Part shown: in pieces, positions 1-7,340 of the stretch | Layout: every line of letters begins with the position of its first letter | Position numbering within the stretch: position 1 is the stretch's first letter | From: Clostridiales bacterium | GTDB lineage: Bacteria > Bacillota > Clostridia > Lachnospirales > Lachnospiraceae | DNA: 64,000 nt | NCBI GenBank assembly: GCA_021202925.1 | Contig: JAJQCD010000010.1 | Location: 296,695 to 360,694 of the forward strand | Direction of reading: 5' to 3' | The notes under the pieces: generated by a model | The model's database searches: none | The model's input: the letters and a program-made list of their open reading frames with translations, nothing else | Told to the model about the DNA's origin: nothing | Program-made: the position numbers and the translations under genes

Positions 1-94
1 CATAGAGTTGGCCATTAATTAGTTCCGCACGGATATCTTCCGGAAGATTCCAATAATCCGCTTCTGTATAAATCTGCTCTTTGGGTAATGGCAT
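1..94 (-). CDS. Uma2-family endonuclease-like protein, N-terminal fragment (runs off the window)
   Basis: Only the first 31 codons are inside the window; the rest lies beyond the left edge. The minus strand reads from an ATG at 92-94 into a peptide starting MPLPKEQIYTEADYWNLPED, followed by IRAELINGQLY. The pattern 'YT..DYW.LPED.RAELI.G..Y' is the typical opening of the Uma2/DUF820 family, restriction-endonuclease-like folds common in cyanobacteria and Lachnospiraceae and mostly of unknown role. A ribosome binding site (AAAGGA) sits about 8 bases upstream. It is transcribed away from ylxM. Family assignment rests on a short stretch, so it is good but not certain. Confidence 0.7.
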   Translation of the reverse strand, partial: MPLPKEQIYTEADYWNLPEDIRAELINGQLY

Positions 95-170
95 AGTCGT
101 ACGTCCTTTCTACTGTGGTTATGTGGGCAGGAGTGTAACGTTTCTTTCCCATTCATTCCTAGTTGCCTTT

Positions 171-290
171 TATAGTGAACGACAAAATTCTTTTGCCATT
201 CACTATAAATGATGCGCACTGACGCACGAGGAATGGCAGCTTACGCTGCCTCGCGTCAGGCGCAAAGTAAAACGACTTACGTCGTTTACT
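171..290. repeat. Cluster of three consecutive hairpins in the Uma2-ylxM intergenic region
   Basis: Three inverted repeats follow one another. The first pairs TATAGTGAA (171-179) with TTCACTATA (199-207), with CAAAA/TTTTG inside. The second pairs TGACGC (220-225) with GCGTCA (253-258), enclosing GGCAGC-TTAC-GCTGCC (235-250). The third pairs 266-276 with 281-290 around another TTAC loop. The shared TTAC loops suggest a palindromic repeat family rather than one terminator. No gene is seen between 95 and 369. Confidence 0.6.
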
Positions 291-369
291 ATAAATTAAT
301 TATACACTATAAAATATCGAAGGTCAAATAAAAGGACAGGACAGGCACATATTTGTCAAGAAAAAACAC

Positions 370-398
370 TTGACACCAACGCGTTTTTCGTGTAGGAT
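370..398 (+). promoter_or_regulatory. Probable sigma-A promoter of the ylxM-ffh operon
   Basis: TTGACA (370-375), a 17-base spacer, then TAGGAT (393-398). The -35 is perfect and the -10 is fair. The expected transcription start (about 404-406) is close to the ylxM ribosome binding site, giving a very short leader. Confidence 0.6.
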
Positions 399-414
399 AG
401 GCAAGGTGATGTGA

Positions 415-756
415 ATGGAAAACATTGTGAAACAGAATTTGTTGTATGATTTTTACGGAGAGCTTCTGACGGAGCATCAGCGCAGTGTCTACGAGGACGT
501 GGTCTTTCATGATATGTCACTCGGAGAGATTGCCGAAGAGCGGGGGATCAGCAGGCAGGGAGTTTCGGACCTGGTTCGCAGGTGTGATAAGATCCTGACC
601 GGATACGAGGAGAAGCTGCACCTGATTCGCAAATTCCAGGAGACGAAACGGATGGTGGCGGAGATTCAGACGCTTGCGAAGGAATTCCGGGAGTCGCGGA
701 ATATGGCGCTGATCGATGAGATCGGCAGGATTTCCAATGACATCACTCAGCTGTAA
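415..756 (+). CDS. ylxM: YlxM/p13 family helix-turn-helix protein (UPF0122)
   Basis: A 113-residue protein with a sigma-70 region-4-like helix-turn-helix: LTEHQRSVYEDVVFHDMSLGEIAEERGISRQGVSDLVRRC at about residues 17-57. YlxM is almost always encoded just before ffh and has been linked to the signal recognition particle in some Gram-positives; its exact role is unsettled. The C-terminal half is charged and helical. The start is fixed by an in-frame TGA at 412 and by the conserved family opening (NLLYDFYG). It is first in the operon, 46 bases ahead of ffh. Confidence 0.9.
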   Translation: MENIVKQNLLYDFYGELLTEHQRSVYEDVVFHDMSLGEIAEERGISRQGVSDLVRRCDKILTGYEEKLHLIRKFQETKRMVAEIQTLAKEFRESRNMALIDEIGRISNDITQL

Positions 757-802
757 TGCGGCGGTCATGCCGAGGCATCGTCAGGTAACAGGAGGATTTT
801 GA

Positions 803-2173
803 ATGGCTTTTGAGAGCTTATCCGAGAAATTACAGAATGTATTTAAGAATCTGCGGGGCAAGGGACGTCTGACTGAGGCCGATGTAAAGGCAGCGCTCAA
901 GGAAGTAAAGATGGCGCTTCTGGAGGCGGACGTCAGTTTCAAAGTGGTCAAACAATTTGTCAAGTCGGTGCAGGATCGTGCGGTTGGAGAGGAAGTCCTT
1001 GGCTCTCTGCAGCCGGGACAGATGGTGATCAAGATCGTCCATGAGGAAATGATCCGTCTGATGGGTTCCGAGACGACGGAGATTGCACTTCGGCCGGGCA
1101 ATGAGATTACCGTTCTGATGATGGCTGGTCTGCAGGGTGCTGGTAAGACGACGACTGCGGCGAAGATTGCGGGAAAGCTCAAGGCAAAAGGCAGGAAACC
1201 GCTTCTGGTGGCCTGCGATGTGTATCGTCCGGCAGCGATTCAGCAGCTGCAGATCAACGGCGAGAAGCAGGGAGTTCCGGTGTTTTCCATGGGAGACAGG
1301 CAGGATCCGGTTGACATTGCCAGGGCTTCGGTGGAGCACGCGGCGAAGAATGGTTACAATGTGGTGATTCTGGATACGGCTGGTCGTCTTCATGTGGATG
1401 AGAGCATGATGGATGAGCTGGTTCATATCCGGGAAGCGGTACGCGTAGATCAGACGATCCTGATTGTCGACGCAATGACCGGACAGGATGCCGTAAACGT
1501 AGCGTCCAGCTTCCAGGAAAAGGTTGGCATTGACGGCGTGATTCTGACCAAACTGGATGGAGATACCAGAGGCGGCGCAGCGCTTTCGATCCGTGCCGTG
1601 ACGGGGAAGCCGATTCTGTATGTCGGTATGGGTGAGAAGCTTTCGGATCTGGAACAGTTTTATCCGGATCGGATGGCGTCACGCATCCTTGGCATGGGCG
1701 ATATTCTGACACTGATTGAGAAGGCGGAACTTGAGGTTGACGAAGAGAAGGCCCGGGAGATGTCTCAGAAGCTTCGCAAGGCGGAGTTTGATTACAACGA
1801 TTTTCTGGAGCAGATGAATCAGATCCGGAAAATGGGCGGTATCTCGAGTATCATGAGTATGATGCCTGGCATGAATCAGTTGAAGGGCGGTATCCCGGAA
1901 GTAGACGAGAAATCCATGGCGCATGTCGAAGCGATCATTCTCTCAATGACGAAGGAGGAACGGGCGAATCCTGGCCTGATGAACCCGTCCAGAAAGAAGC
2001 GCATTGCCAGGGGCGCCGGTGTTGATATCAGTGAGGTCAATCGCATTGTCAAACAGTTTGACCAGATGAAGAAGATGTTAAAATCCATGCCGGGAATGAT
2101 GGGCGGCAGGAAGGGACGAGGCGGGATGGCCGGTCTCGGAAACATGTTTGGCAGATTAAAGATGCCGTTTTGA
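803..2173 (+). CDS. ffh: Signal recognition particle protein Ffh (SRP54)
   Basis: GTPase that binds SRP RNA and signal peptides and delivers nascent chains to FtsY and the Sec translocon. 456 residues, normal for the family. N domain at about 1-90; G domain with P-loop GLQGAGKT at 109-116, DTAGR and TKLDGD motifs; then a methionine-rich M domain from about 325, ending in a glycine/methionine-rich tail. The start has an AGGAGG site 6 bases upstream. The SRP RNA gene is not in this window. A small terminator-like hairpin follows at 2202. Confidence 0.98.
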   Translation: MAFESLSEKLQNVFKNLRGKGRLTEADVKAALKEVKMALLEADVSFKVVKQFVKSVQDRAVGEEVLGSLQPGQMVIKIVHEEMIRLMGSETTEIALRPGNEITVLMMAGLQGAGKTTTAAKIAGKLKAKGRKPLLVACDVYRPAAIQQLQINGEKQGVPVFSMGDRQDPVDIARASVEHAAKNGYNVVILDTAGRLHVDESMMDELVHIREAVRVDQTILIVDAMTGQDAVNVASSFQEKVGIDGVILTKLDGDTRGGAALSIRAVTGKPILYVGMGEKLSDLEQFYPDRMASRILGMGDILTLIEKAELEVDEEKAREMSQKLRKAEFDYNDFLEQMNQIRKMGGISSIMSMMPGMNQLKGGIPEVDEKSMAHVEAIILSMTKEERANPGLMNPSRKKRIARGAGVDISEVNRIVKQFDQMKKMLKSMPGMMGGRKGRGGMAGLGNMFGRLKMPF

Positions 2174-2201
2174 ACAGACGGCGTCGATTCTATCCGGTAA
2201 C

Positions 2202-2224
2202 AAAGCGGAACATCCGCTTTTGTT
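2202..2224 (+). terminator. Terminator-like hairpin between ffh and rpsP
   Basis: AAAGCGGA (2202-2209) pairs with TCCGCTTT (2213-2220) around ACA, followed by TGTT. The U tract is short, so it may act only as a partial terminator before rpsP. Confidence 0.55.
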
Positions 2225-2266
2225 CACATAAATATTTTACCAAAGCATTGAAGGAGGTGAATTGAA

Positions 2267-2509
2267 ATGGCAGTAAAGATGAGATTGAAGAGAATGGGCG
2301 CCAAGAAGAACCCTTTCTATAGAATCGTTGTTGCAGATTCCAGATCTCCGAGAGACGGCAGATTCATCGCGGAGGTTGGTACCTACGATCCGAATCAGGA
2401 GCCGAGCAGCATCAAGTTTAATGAAGAGGAGACGAAGAAGTGGCTTGCGACCGGTGCACAGCCGACAGACCGCGTAGCCAAGCTTCTCAAGACCGCTGGC
2501 ATCCAGTAA
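2267..2509 (+). CDS. rpsP: 30S ribosomal protein S16
   Basis: 80-residue S16 with the family's opening [20 protein letters not shown] and the conserved [16 protein letters not shown] segment. S16 helps assemble the 5' and central domains of 16S rRNA. A near-perfect AAGGAGGTG ribosome binding site lies just upstream. It is followed within 17 bases by khpA and then rimM, the usual Firmicutes order; RimM is an assembly factor of the same 30S head region. Confidence 0.98.
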   Translation: MAVKMRLKRMGAKKNPFYRIVVADSRSPRDGRFIAEVGTYDPNQEPSSIKFNEEETKKWLATGAQPTDRVAKLLKTAGIQ

Positions 2510-2526
2510 TCGGAAAGGTGATGGCT

Positions 2527-2754
2527 ATGAAAGAATTAGTAGAAGTGATTGCGAAAGCACTTGTCGATCATCCGGATGAAGTGTCTGTCACTGAGACTGA
2601 GAAGGACGGCGAGACTGTGATTGCGCTGACGGTCGCCCAGTCAGATATGGGCAAGGTGATCGGCAAGCAGGGACGCATCGCGAAGGCGATTCGCTCGGTT
2701 GTCAAGGCAGCAGCTTCCAGAGATGACAAGAAGGTTGTTGTGGATATTCAGTAA
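2527..2754 (+). CDS. khpA: KH-domain RNA-binding protein KhpA (YlqC)
   Basis: 75 residues with a single type-II KH domain; the RNA-binding GxxG loop is G46-KQ-G49 in MGKVIGKQGR. In streptococci and other Firmicutes KhpA pairs with KhpB and influences cell elongation and division through RNA binding. The start at 2527 gives the family opening MKELVEVIAKALVDHP and places AAAGGTG 6 bases upstream; the ATG at 2521 directly abuts the ribosome binding site and is less likely. A terminator hairpin follows. Confidence 0.93.
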   Translation: MKELVEVIAKALVDHPDEVSVTETEKDGETVIALTVAQSDMGKVIGKQGRIAKAIRSVVKAAASRDDKKVVVDIQ

Positions 2755-2780
2755 CAATATTCAATAGCCAGAGATGATGC

Positions 2781-2817
2781 GGCTGTCGGAGGGAGTGATC
2801 CCGCGACAGCCTCTTTT
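2781..2817 (+). terminator. Intrinsic terminator after khpA
   Basis: GGCTGTCG (2781-2788) pairs with CGACAGCC (2804-2811), followed by TCTTTT. It separates rpsP-khpA from rimM. The rest of the 157-base gap holds a short AGCTG/CAGCT palindrome at 2836-2854. Confidence 0.75.
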
Positions 2818-2911
2818 GCTATAACATACGCAAGGAGCTGCCAGTGACAGCTTCTGCGGACTACGGGCATGCACCCTGCGCGATCCCGTTCCGGTCAGGG
2901 AGGAGACAGAT

Positions 2912-3427
2912 ATGACAGATGACACATTGCGGGTAGGAGTGATCTCCTCGACGCACGGCGTCCGGGGAGAGGTGAAGGTATTTCCCACCACAGACGACGC
3001 GAATCGGTTTAAACAATTAAAGACAGTAATCCTGGATACAGGACGTGAACGGATGGAACTGACGATCGAGGGTGTGAAATTCTTTAAAAACATGGTAATT
3101 CTGAAATTTAAGGAGTTTAATGACATCAATGAGATCGAGAAATACAGAGGGAAGGATTTGCTGATCCGGCGGGATCAGGCAGTGCCGCTTGGCCCGGATG
3201 AGAATTTTATTGTTGATCTGATCGGATTGCGGGTGGTAACGGATGAGGGAGAGGATTTTGGCGTCATGAAGGATGTACTTCAGACAGGCGCCAATGATGT
3301 CTATGTAATCGACGGAAAAGATGGAAAGGAATATCTTTTCCCGGCAATCCCATCCTGTATTTTAAAGGTCGATCTGGATACGCAGACCATGACGGTTCAC
3401 ATTCTCGATGGTCTTCTGGATCTGTAG
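2912..3427 (+). CDS. rimM: 16S rRNA processing protein RimM
   Basis: 171-residue 30S assembly factor that binds S19 and aids maturation of the 16S 3' domain. The N-terminal beta-barrel begins [20 protein letters not shown], the family signature; the C-terminal PRC-barrel includes [19 protein letters not shown] and ends near [14 protein letters not shown] lies upstream of the ATG. trmD follows after 18 bases, as in most bacteria. Confidence 0.97.
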   Translation: MTDDTLRVGVISSTHGVRGEVKVFPTTDDANRFKQLKTVILDTGRERMELTIEGVKFFKNMVILKFKEFNDINEIEKYRGKDLLIRRDQAVPLGPDENFIVDLIGLRVVTDEGEDFGVMKDVLQTGANDVYVIDGKDGKEYLFPAIPSCILKVDLDTQTMTVHILDGLLDL

Positions 3428-3445
3428 GCGGGAGGGCATATACCG

Positions 3446-4267
3446 ATGAATTATCACATTCTGACCCTGTTTCCGGAGATGGTGGAGAGCGGCCTGAATA
3501 CCAGCATCATCGGCCGCGCTGTGGCGAAGGGCATTCTCTCGATTGACGCGATTAACATCCGTGATTACACAAAGGAAAAACACGGGCATGTGGACGATAC
3601 GCCTTATGGCGGCGGCGCGGGGATGGTGATGCAGGCCGCCCCGGTCTGCGATGCTTATGAGGCGCTTTGCGATCGTCTGGGCAAACGCCCCCGCGTTCTC
3701 TACATGACGCCGCAGGGAAGCGTATTTAATCAGACGATTGCGCAGGAACTGGCCAGAGAAGAGGAACTGGTGTTTTTGTGCGGCCACTATGAAGGAATTG
3801 ATGAGCGCGCGCTGGAACGTATCGTCACGGACTCTCTCTCGATTGGCGATTATGTACTGACGGGCGGCGAGCTTCCGGCGATGGTGATGATTGACTGCAT
3901 TTCCCGGCTGGTACCAGGTGTGCTGGGCAGTGACCTTTCGGCAGAGATTGAGTCCTTTCATGATAACCTGTTAGAGTATCCGCAGTACACACGCCCGGAG
4001 ATCTACGAGGGCATGCGCGTTCCGGAGGTTCTGTTGTCCGGCCATCATAAGAATATTGAGGAATGGAGACGAAAACAGTCGATCCGTCGTACCTGGGAAC
4101 GGCGTCCGGATCTTCTGGAGCGGGCGAACCTGTCCGGAAAGGAACGAATCTATCTGGAAGAACTGAAAAACACTTGCAATTCTCCGGATTCTATGGTATC
4201 ATACAACAGTTGTGATGAAAAGAGATGTTCCTCTGATGCAGGGAATGCGTGTAAGAACATCAAATGA
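3446..4267 (+). CDS. trmD: tRNA (guanine-N1)-methyltransferase TrmD, with an extended C-terminus
   Basis: Makes m1G37 in tRNAs using S-adenosylmethionine, preventing +1 frameshifting. The SPOUT trefoil-knot signatures are present: LCGHYEGIDERA (111-122) and SIGDYVLTGGELPAM (132-146). The catalytic domain ends normally near LSGKERIYLEELK (about 241). It is followed by about 32 extra low-complexity residues with four Cys, longer than typical TrmD (about 240-250). The DNA for this tail carries a good promoter for rplS (4174-4202), so the extension may be a by-product of promoter sequence lacking stops. Confidence 0.96.
   Translation: MNYHILTLFPEMVESGLNTSIIGRAVAKGILSIDAINIRDYTKEKHGHVDDTPYGGGAGMVMQAAPVCDAYEALCDRLGKRPRVLYMTPQGSVFNQTIAQELAREEELVFLCGHYEGIDERALERIVTDSLSIGDYVLTGGELPAMVMIDCISRLVPGVLGSDLSAEIESFHDNLLEYPQYTRPEIYEGMRVPEVLLSGHHKNIEEWRRKQSIRRTWERRPDLLERANLSGKERIYLEELKNTCNSPDSMVSYNSCDEKRCSSDAGNACKNIK
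4174..4202 (+). promoter_or_regulatory. Probable rplS promoter inside the 3' end of trmD
   Basis: TTGCAA (4174-4179), a 17-base spacer, TATCAT (4197-4202), with an extended -10 TG at 4194-4195. Predicted transcription start about 4209, giving an rplS leader of about 80 bases. Confidence 0.65.
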
Positions 4268-4288
4268 AAGTAAGGAGGATCACACAGA
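4209..4288 (+). promoter_or_regulatory. rplS leader, candidate L19 autoregulatory element
   Basis: The leader downstream of the internal promoter contains a stem GATGTTC (4224-4230) with GAACATC (4255-4261) and ends with the AAGGAGG site of rplS. Ribosomal protein L19 leaders are known upstream of rplS in low-GC Gram-positives. I can see the hairpin and the position but cannot confirm the family consensus by eye. Confidence 0.4.
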
Positions 4289-4636
4289 ATGAACGAGATT
4301 ATCAGAAATATTGAAGCGGAGCAGTTGAAGGAGTCCGTGCCGGAGTTCCGTGTTGGCGATACCGTCAGGGTACACAACAAGATCAAAGAGGGGAACCGGG
4401 AGAGAATTCAGATTTTCGAAGGTACCGTAATCAAGAGACAGAACGGCGGCATCCGCGAGACCTTTACGGTTCGTAAGAATTCCAACGGAATCGGTGTTGA
4501 GAAGACCTGGCCGTTGCATTCTCCGTTTGTGGACAAGATTGAGGTTGTCAGAAGAGGTAAGGTAAGACGCGCGAAGCTGAACTATCTGAGAGACAGAGTC
4601 GGCAAGGCAGCGAAGGTCAAGGAACTGGTCAGATAG
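4289..4636 (+). CDS. rplS: 50S ribosomal protein L19
   Basis: 115-residue L19, at the 30S-50S interface. Conserved segments are visible: [60 protein letters not shown] and AKLNYLRDR. The start has AAGGAGG 10 bases upstream. It follows trmD by 21 bases but probably has its own promoter. Two structured repeat elements and a terminator lie downstream, before lepB. Confidence 0.98.
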   Translation: MNEIIRNIEAEQLKESVPEFRVGDTVRVHNKIKEGNRERIQIFEGTVIKRQNGGIRETFTVRKNSNGIGVEKTWPLHSPFVDKIEVVRRGKVRRAKLNYLRDRVGKAAKVKELVR

Positions 4637-4648
4637 TCAGATAAGTAC

Positions 4649-4703
4649 CATGAAAGTCCAAGAATCCAAGCCGCAAGGCGCAGGATGATTGGCAACTTTC
4701 ATG
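4649..4703. repeat. Structured palindromic element, copy 1 (long stem, GCAA tetraloop)
   Basis: Nested pairing: CATGAAAGT (4649-4657) with ACTTTCATG (4695-4703); CCAA (4658-4661) with TTGG (4689-4692); a symmetric GA/GA internal loop; ATCC (4664-4667) with GGAT (4683-4686); then AA, GCC-GCAA-GGC (4670-4679) and GCA. The GCAA loop is a GNRA tetraloop and the GA/GA loop could form sheared pairs, so it looks like a folded RNA. It shares its core with copy 2. Confidence 0.7.
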
Positions 4704-4715
4704 TATGCAGCGGCG

Positions 4716-4748
4716 CTTAGCGAAGTCAAGCCGCAGGCGCAGACTAAG
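4716..4748. repeat. Structured palindromic element, copy 2
   Basis: Same core as copy 1 (AA-GCC-GCA-GGC-GCA, 4728-4741), but the flanking stem is AGTC (4724-4727) with GACT (4742-4745) instead of ATCC/GGAT. The stem bases change while pairing is kept. Outer CTT/AAG can also pair, with a bulge. Confidence 0.65.
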
Positions 4749-4796
4749 CTTAGCATAGCTGTTTACCATCGATCAATATGTAAGGGCAGCACACAT

Positions 4797-4830
4797 GAGG
4801 GGACAAGTACAGATTGTCCCCTCTGTTCGT
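4797..4830 (+). terminator. Intrinsic terminator before lepB
   Basis: GAGGGGACAA (4797-4806) pairs perfectly with TTGTCCCCTC (4814-4823) around a 7-base loop, followed by TGTTCGTCT. It ends just ahead of the lepB ribosome binding site, so it may also attenuate lepB. Confidence 0.65.
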
Positions 4831-4845
4831 CTATAGGAGAGAAAC

Positions 4846-5397
4846 GTGGATTTTTATGAAAACGAAGAGAACAGCCTCATTCGTCGGACGGTCGGCTGGG
4901 TGGTTGATATCGCGGTGGCGTTGTCCTTTGCCTGGTTTTTCCTCACTTTTTTCGGAACCCAGGTCGTGGTGAACGGGCAGTCCATGCAGCCGCTCCTGAA
5001 TTCGGGAGAGATTGTGCTGATGAACCGGTTTGTCTATGATTTCGGTACTCCCGATCGACTGGATGTGGTCGTGTTCCTGCGCGAGGACGGAAGGACGAAC
5101 ATCAAGCGGGTCATTGGAATCCCGGGAGATGTGGTGCAGATTGTGGATGGGACGGTTTATGTGAACGGGGAACCGATGGAAGAAGCCGGAACCGTGTCGC
5201 TCGCCGGGTTAGCGGATCGACCGGTCGAACTGGGCAACGGAGAATATTTTCTTTTGGGAGACAACCGGGAGAGCAGTGAGGACAGCCGCTTCGCGAATGT
5301 GGGTAATGTGATGGAGGATCAGATCATCGGCAAGGTATGGCTGCGGATTTCGCCGCTGATTGATTTTGGCCTGATCCGGTCGTCAGGAGGAGTCTGA
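4846..5397 (+). CDS. lepB: Signal peptidase I (S26 family)
   Basis: 183-residue membrane serine protease that removes signal peptides from exported proteins. One membrane segment at about 17-37, then the catalytic Ser46 in GQSMQPLL and the general-base Lys87 in NIKRVIGIPGD; the later GDNRESSEDSR box is also intact. Start is GTG at 4846, with AGGAGAG 6 bases upstream. rbgA begins 2 bases after its stop, so the two are probably cotranscribed. Confidence 0.96.
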   Translation: MDFYENEENSLIRRTVGWVVDIAVALSFAWFFLTFFGTQVVVNGQSMQPLLNSGEIVLMNRFVYDFGTPDRLDVVVFLREDGRTNIKRVIGIPGDVVQIVDGTVYVNGEPMEEAGTVSLAGLADRPVELGNGEYFLLGDNRESSEDSRFANVGNVMEDQIIGKVWLRISPLIDFGLIRSSGGV

Positions 5398-5399
5398 TT

Positions 5400-6281
5400 A
5401 TGAATATACAGTGGTATCCGGGATATATGACGAAGGCCCGGAGGGCCATGCAGGAAGATCTGAAGCTGATCGACCTGATTATTGAACTGGTGGATGCGCG
5501 TGTGCCGCTTGCAAGCCGCAACCCGGATGTCGATGAGCTGGGAAAGGGCAAGGCGCGGATGGTTTTACTGAATAAGTCTGATCTGGCAGATGAACGCTGC
5601 AATGCCGCCTGGGCTGCCTGGTTTCAGGACCGGGGATATCATGTGGTGATGGTGAATTCCCGTTCGGGCGCCGGATTGAAGCAGATTAATGCAGTCGTGC
5701 GTGAGGCTTGCCGGGAAAAGCTGGAGCGCGACCGGAAACGTGGCATCCGCAACCGCCCGATTCGTGCCATGGTGGCCGGCATCCCCAATGTGGGCAAGTC
5801 TACTTTTATCAATTCCTTTGTGGGCAAGGCGAGTGCGAAGACCGGCAACAAACCCGGTGTGACGAAGGGAAATCAGTGGATCCGCATGAATCAGACGCTG
5901 GAACTTCTGGATACACCGGGAATCCTGTGGCCCAAATTCGAGGATCAGAAGGTCGGGTTGTTGCTTGCCATGGTTGGATCGATCAATGATGATATCCTGA
6001 ACTGGGATGAGCTGGCTGTGGAGCTGCTGGATTTTCTTGTGAGACAGTACCCGACTGCGATAAAGAACCGTTACCAGACGGAAGAGACGGATGCGGCCGG
6101 GCTGCTGGCGCACATCGCGCGAATCCGCGGTTGTCTGCAAAAGGGCGGAGAGCCGGATTGCAGCCGGGCGGCACTGCTTGTGATTGATGATTTCCGCAGT
6201 GGGCGTCTTGGTCGGATTACGCTGGAATTACCGCCGGATTGTTCACGGCGAGAGGGTGGAACCGATGAGAAAACTGAGTGA
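5400..6281 (+). CDS. rbgA: Ribosome biogenesis GTPase RbgA (YlqF)
   Basis: 293-residue circularly permuted GTPase needed for late 50S assembly (incorporation of L16 and neighbours in Bacillus). The motif order is permuted as expected: G4 NKSD near residue 58, then G1 [12 protein letters not shown] near 128, then G3 DTPG near 174. It opens with the family's [15 protein letters not shown]. The 3' end overlaps rnhB by 17 bases, a standard Firmicutes pairing. Confidence 0.97.
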   Translation: MNIQWYPGYMTKARRAMQEDLKLIDLIIELVDARVPLASRNPDVDELGKGKARMVLLNKSDLADERCNAAWAAWFQDRGYHVVMVNSRSGAGLKQINAVVREACREKLERDRKRGIRNRPIRAMVAGIPNVGKSTFINSFVGKASAKTGNKPGVTKGNQWIRMNQTLELLDTPGILWPKFEDQKVGLLLAMVGSINDDILNWDELAVELLDFLVRQYPTAIKNRYQTEETDAAGLLAHIARIRGCLQKGGEPDCSRAALLVIDDFRSGRLGRITLELPPDCSRREGGTDEKTE

Positions 6282-6903
6282 GGAGAAACTGCAGGCGGAA
6301 CGGAATCGACTGGAGCAGATGAGACAATATGAACACATCTATGCCGTATACGGAAGAATTGGCGGTGTGGATGAGGCGGGACGAGGCCCTCTGGCAGGTC
6401 CGGTGGTCGCCGGGGCAGTGATTCTTCCGGAAGATTGCGAGATTCTGTTCCTGAATGATTCCAAGAAGCTTTCTGAAAAACGGCGCGAGGAATTGTTTGA
6501 TGAAATCAGAGACAAAGCAGTTGCCTGGAATGTCGGACTCGTGGATTATGATGTGATTGACGAGATCAATATTCTGCAGGCCACCTATGAGGCCATGCGT
6601 CAGGCGATATCCGGACTGTCTGTCCGCCCGGATATTCTGCTGAATGACGCGGTAACGATACCGGAAGTGGATATTTCTCAGGTTCCGATTATCAAAGGCG
6701 ACGCGAAGAGTGTGTCCATCGCGGCTGCGAGTATTCTCGCGAAGGTAACCAGAGATCGTCTGATGATCGAATATGACCGCCTGTACCCGGAATATGGATT
6801 TGCAAAACATAAGGGCTATGGGACGGCGGCGCATATTGCCGCGATCCGGACGTATGGCCCATGTCCGATCCATCGCAGAACGTTTATTAAAAAATGGATC
6901 TGA
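6265..6903 (+). CDS. rnhB: Ribonuclease HII
   Basis: 212-residue enzyme that cuts RNA embedded in DNA, including single ribonucleotides. Active-site motif [18 protein letters not shown] (D36, E37) and later conserved [32 protein letters not shown] and [11 protein letters not shown]. The ATG at 6265 has AGAGGGTGG upstream and gives the usual N-terminal helical extension; open frame further upstream lies inside rbgA and is not used. An RNase HI is also encoded in this window at 24309. Confidence 0.97.
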   Translation: MRKLSEEKLQAERNRLEQMRQYEHIYAVYGRIGGVDEAGRGPLAGPVVAGAVILPEDCEILFLNDSKKLSEKRREELFDEIRDKAVAWNVGLVDYDVIDEINILQATYEAMRQAISGLSVRPDILLNDAVTIPEVDISQVPIIKGDAKSVSIAAASILAKVTRDRLMIEYDRLYPEYGFAKHKGYGTAAHIAAIRTYGPCPIHRRTFIKKWI

Positions 6904-6940
6904 GGATGGATCGGGACGGTTGTCGGGAGGAACCAGCAAA

Positions 6941-7321
6941 GTGGGGGAGAAGACCATCTTAAGCAGCAGACGCGCGGTGGGTTCGCGATACGAAGACACC
7001 GCCGCCTGTTACCTGAAGGAGAAGGGATACAGGATCCTTGCACGCAATTACCGCAACCGGTGCGGGGAGATCGATATCATTGCAAAGGATGAGACTGGTG
7101 TACTGGTTGTCATTGAGGTGAAGTATCGCAGCGACGATGAGTACGGCGATCCTCTCTGCGCGGTCGATCTGCGTAAGCAGCGGCGAATCAGCCGTACGAC
7201 CCTGTGGTATTATATGGAAAAGAAGTTGCCCGAAGAGACACCCTGCCGTTTTGATGTCATTGCCATCCACCGGGATGGCCGGATTCAGCATATTGAAAAC
7301 GCATTCGATTTTCATTCATAG
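6941..7321 (+). CDS. YraN family protein (UPF0102), endonuclease-like fold
   Basis: About 126 residues. Signature segments: GSRYEDTAACYLKEKGYRILARNYR, CGEIDIIAKDETGVLVVIEVKYR and KQRRISRTTLWYY; the E-x-D...E-x-K arrangement (GEIDII...IEVK) is a PD-(D/E)XK-type nuclease core. Biochemical role in bacteria is unproven. GTG at 6941 is the best start, with GGGAGG 10 bases upstream; the in-frame stretch before it overlaps rnhB. pgeF follows after 19 bases. Confidence 0.88.
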   Translation: MGEKTILSSRRAVGSRYEDTAACYLKEKGYRILARNYRNRCGEIDIIAKDETGVLVVIEVKYRSDDEYGDPLCAVDLRKQRRISRTTLWYYMEKKLPEETPCRFDVIAIHRDGRIQHIENAFDFHS

Positions 7322-7340
7322 TCAGATGGGAGGACTTGTG

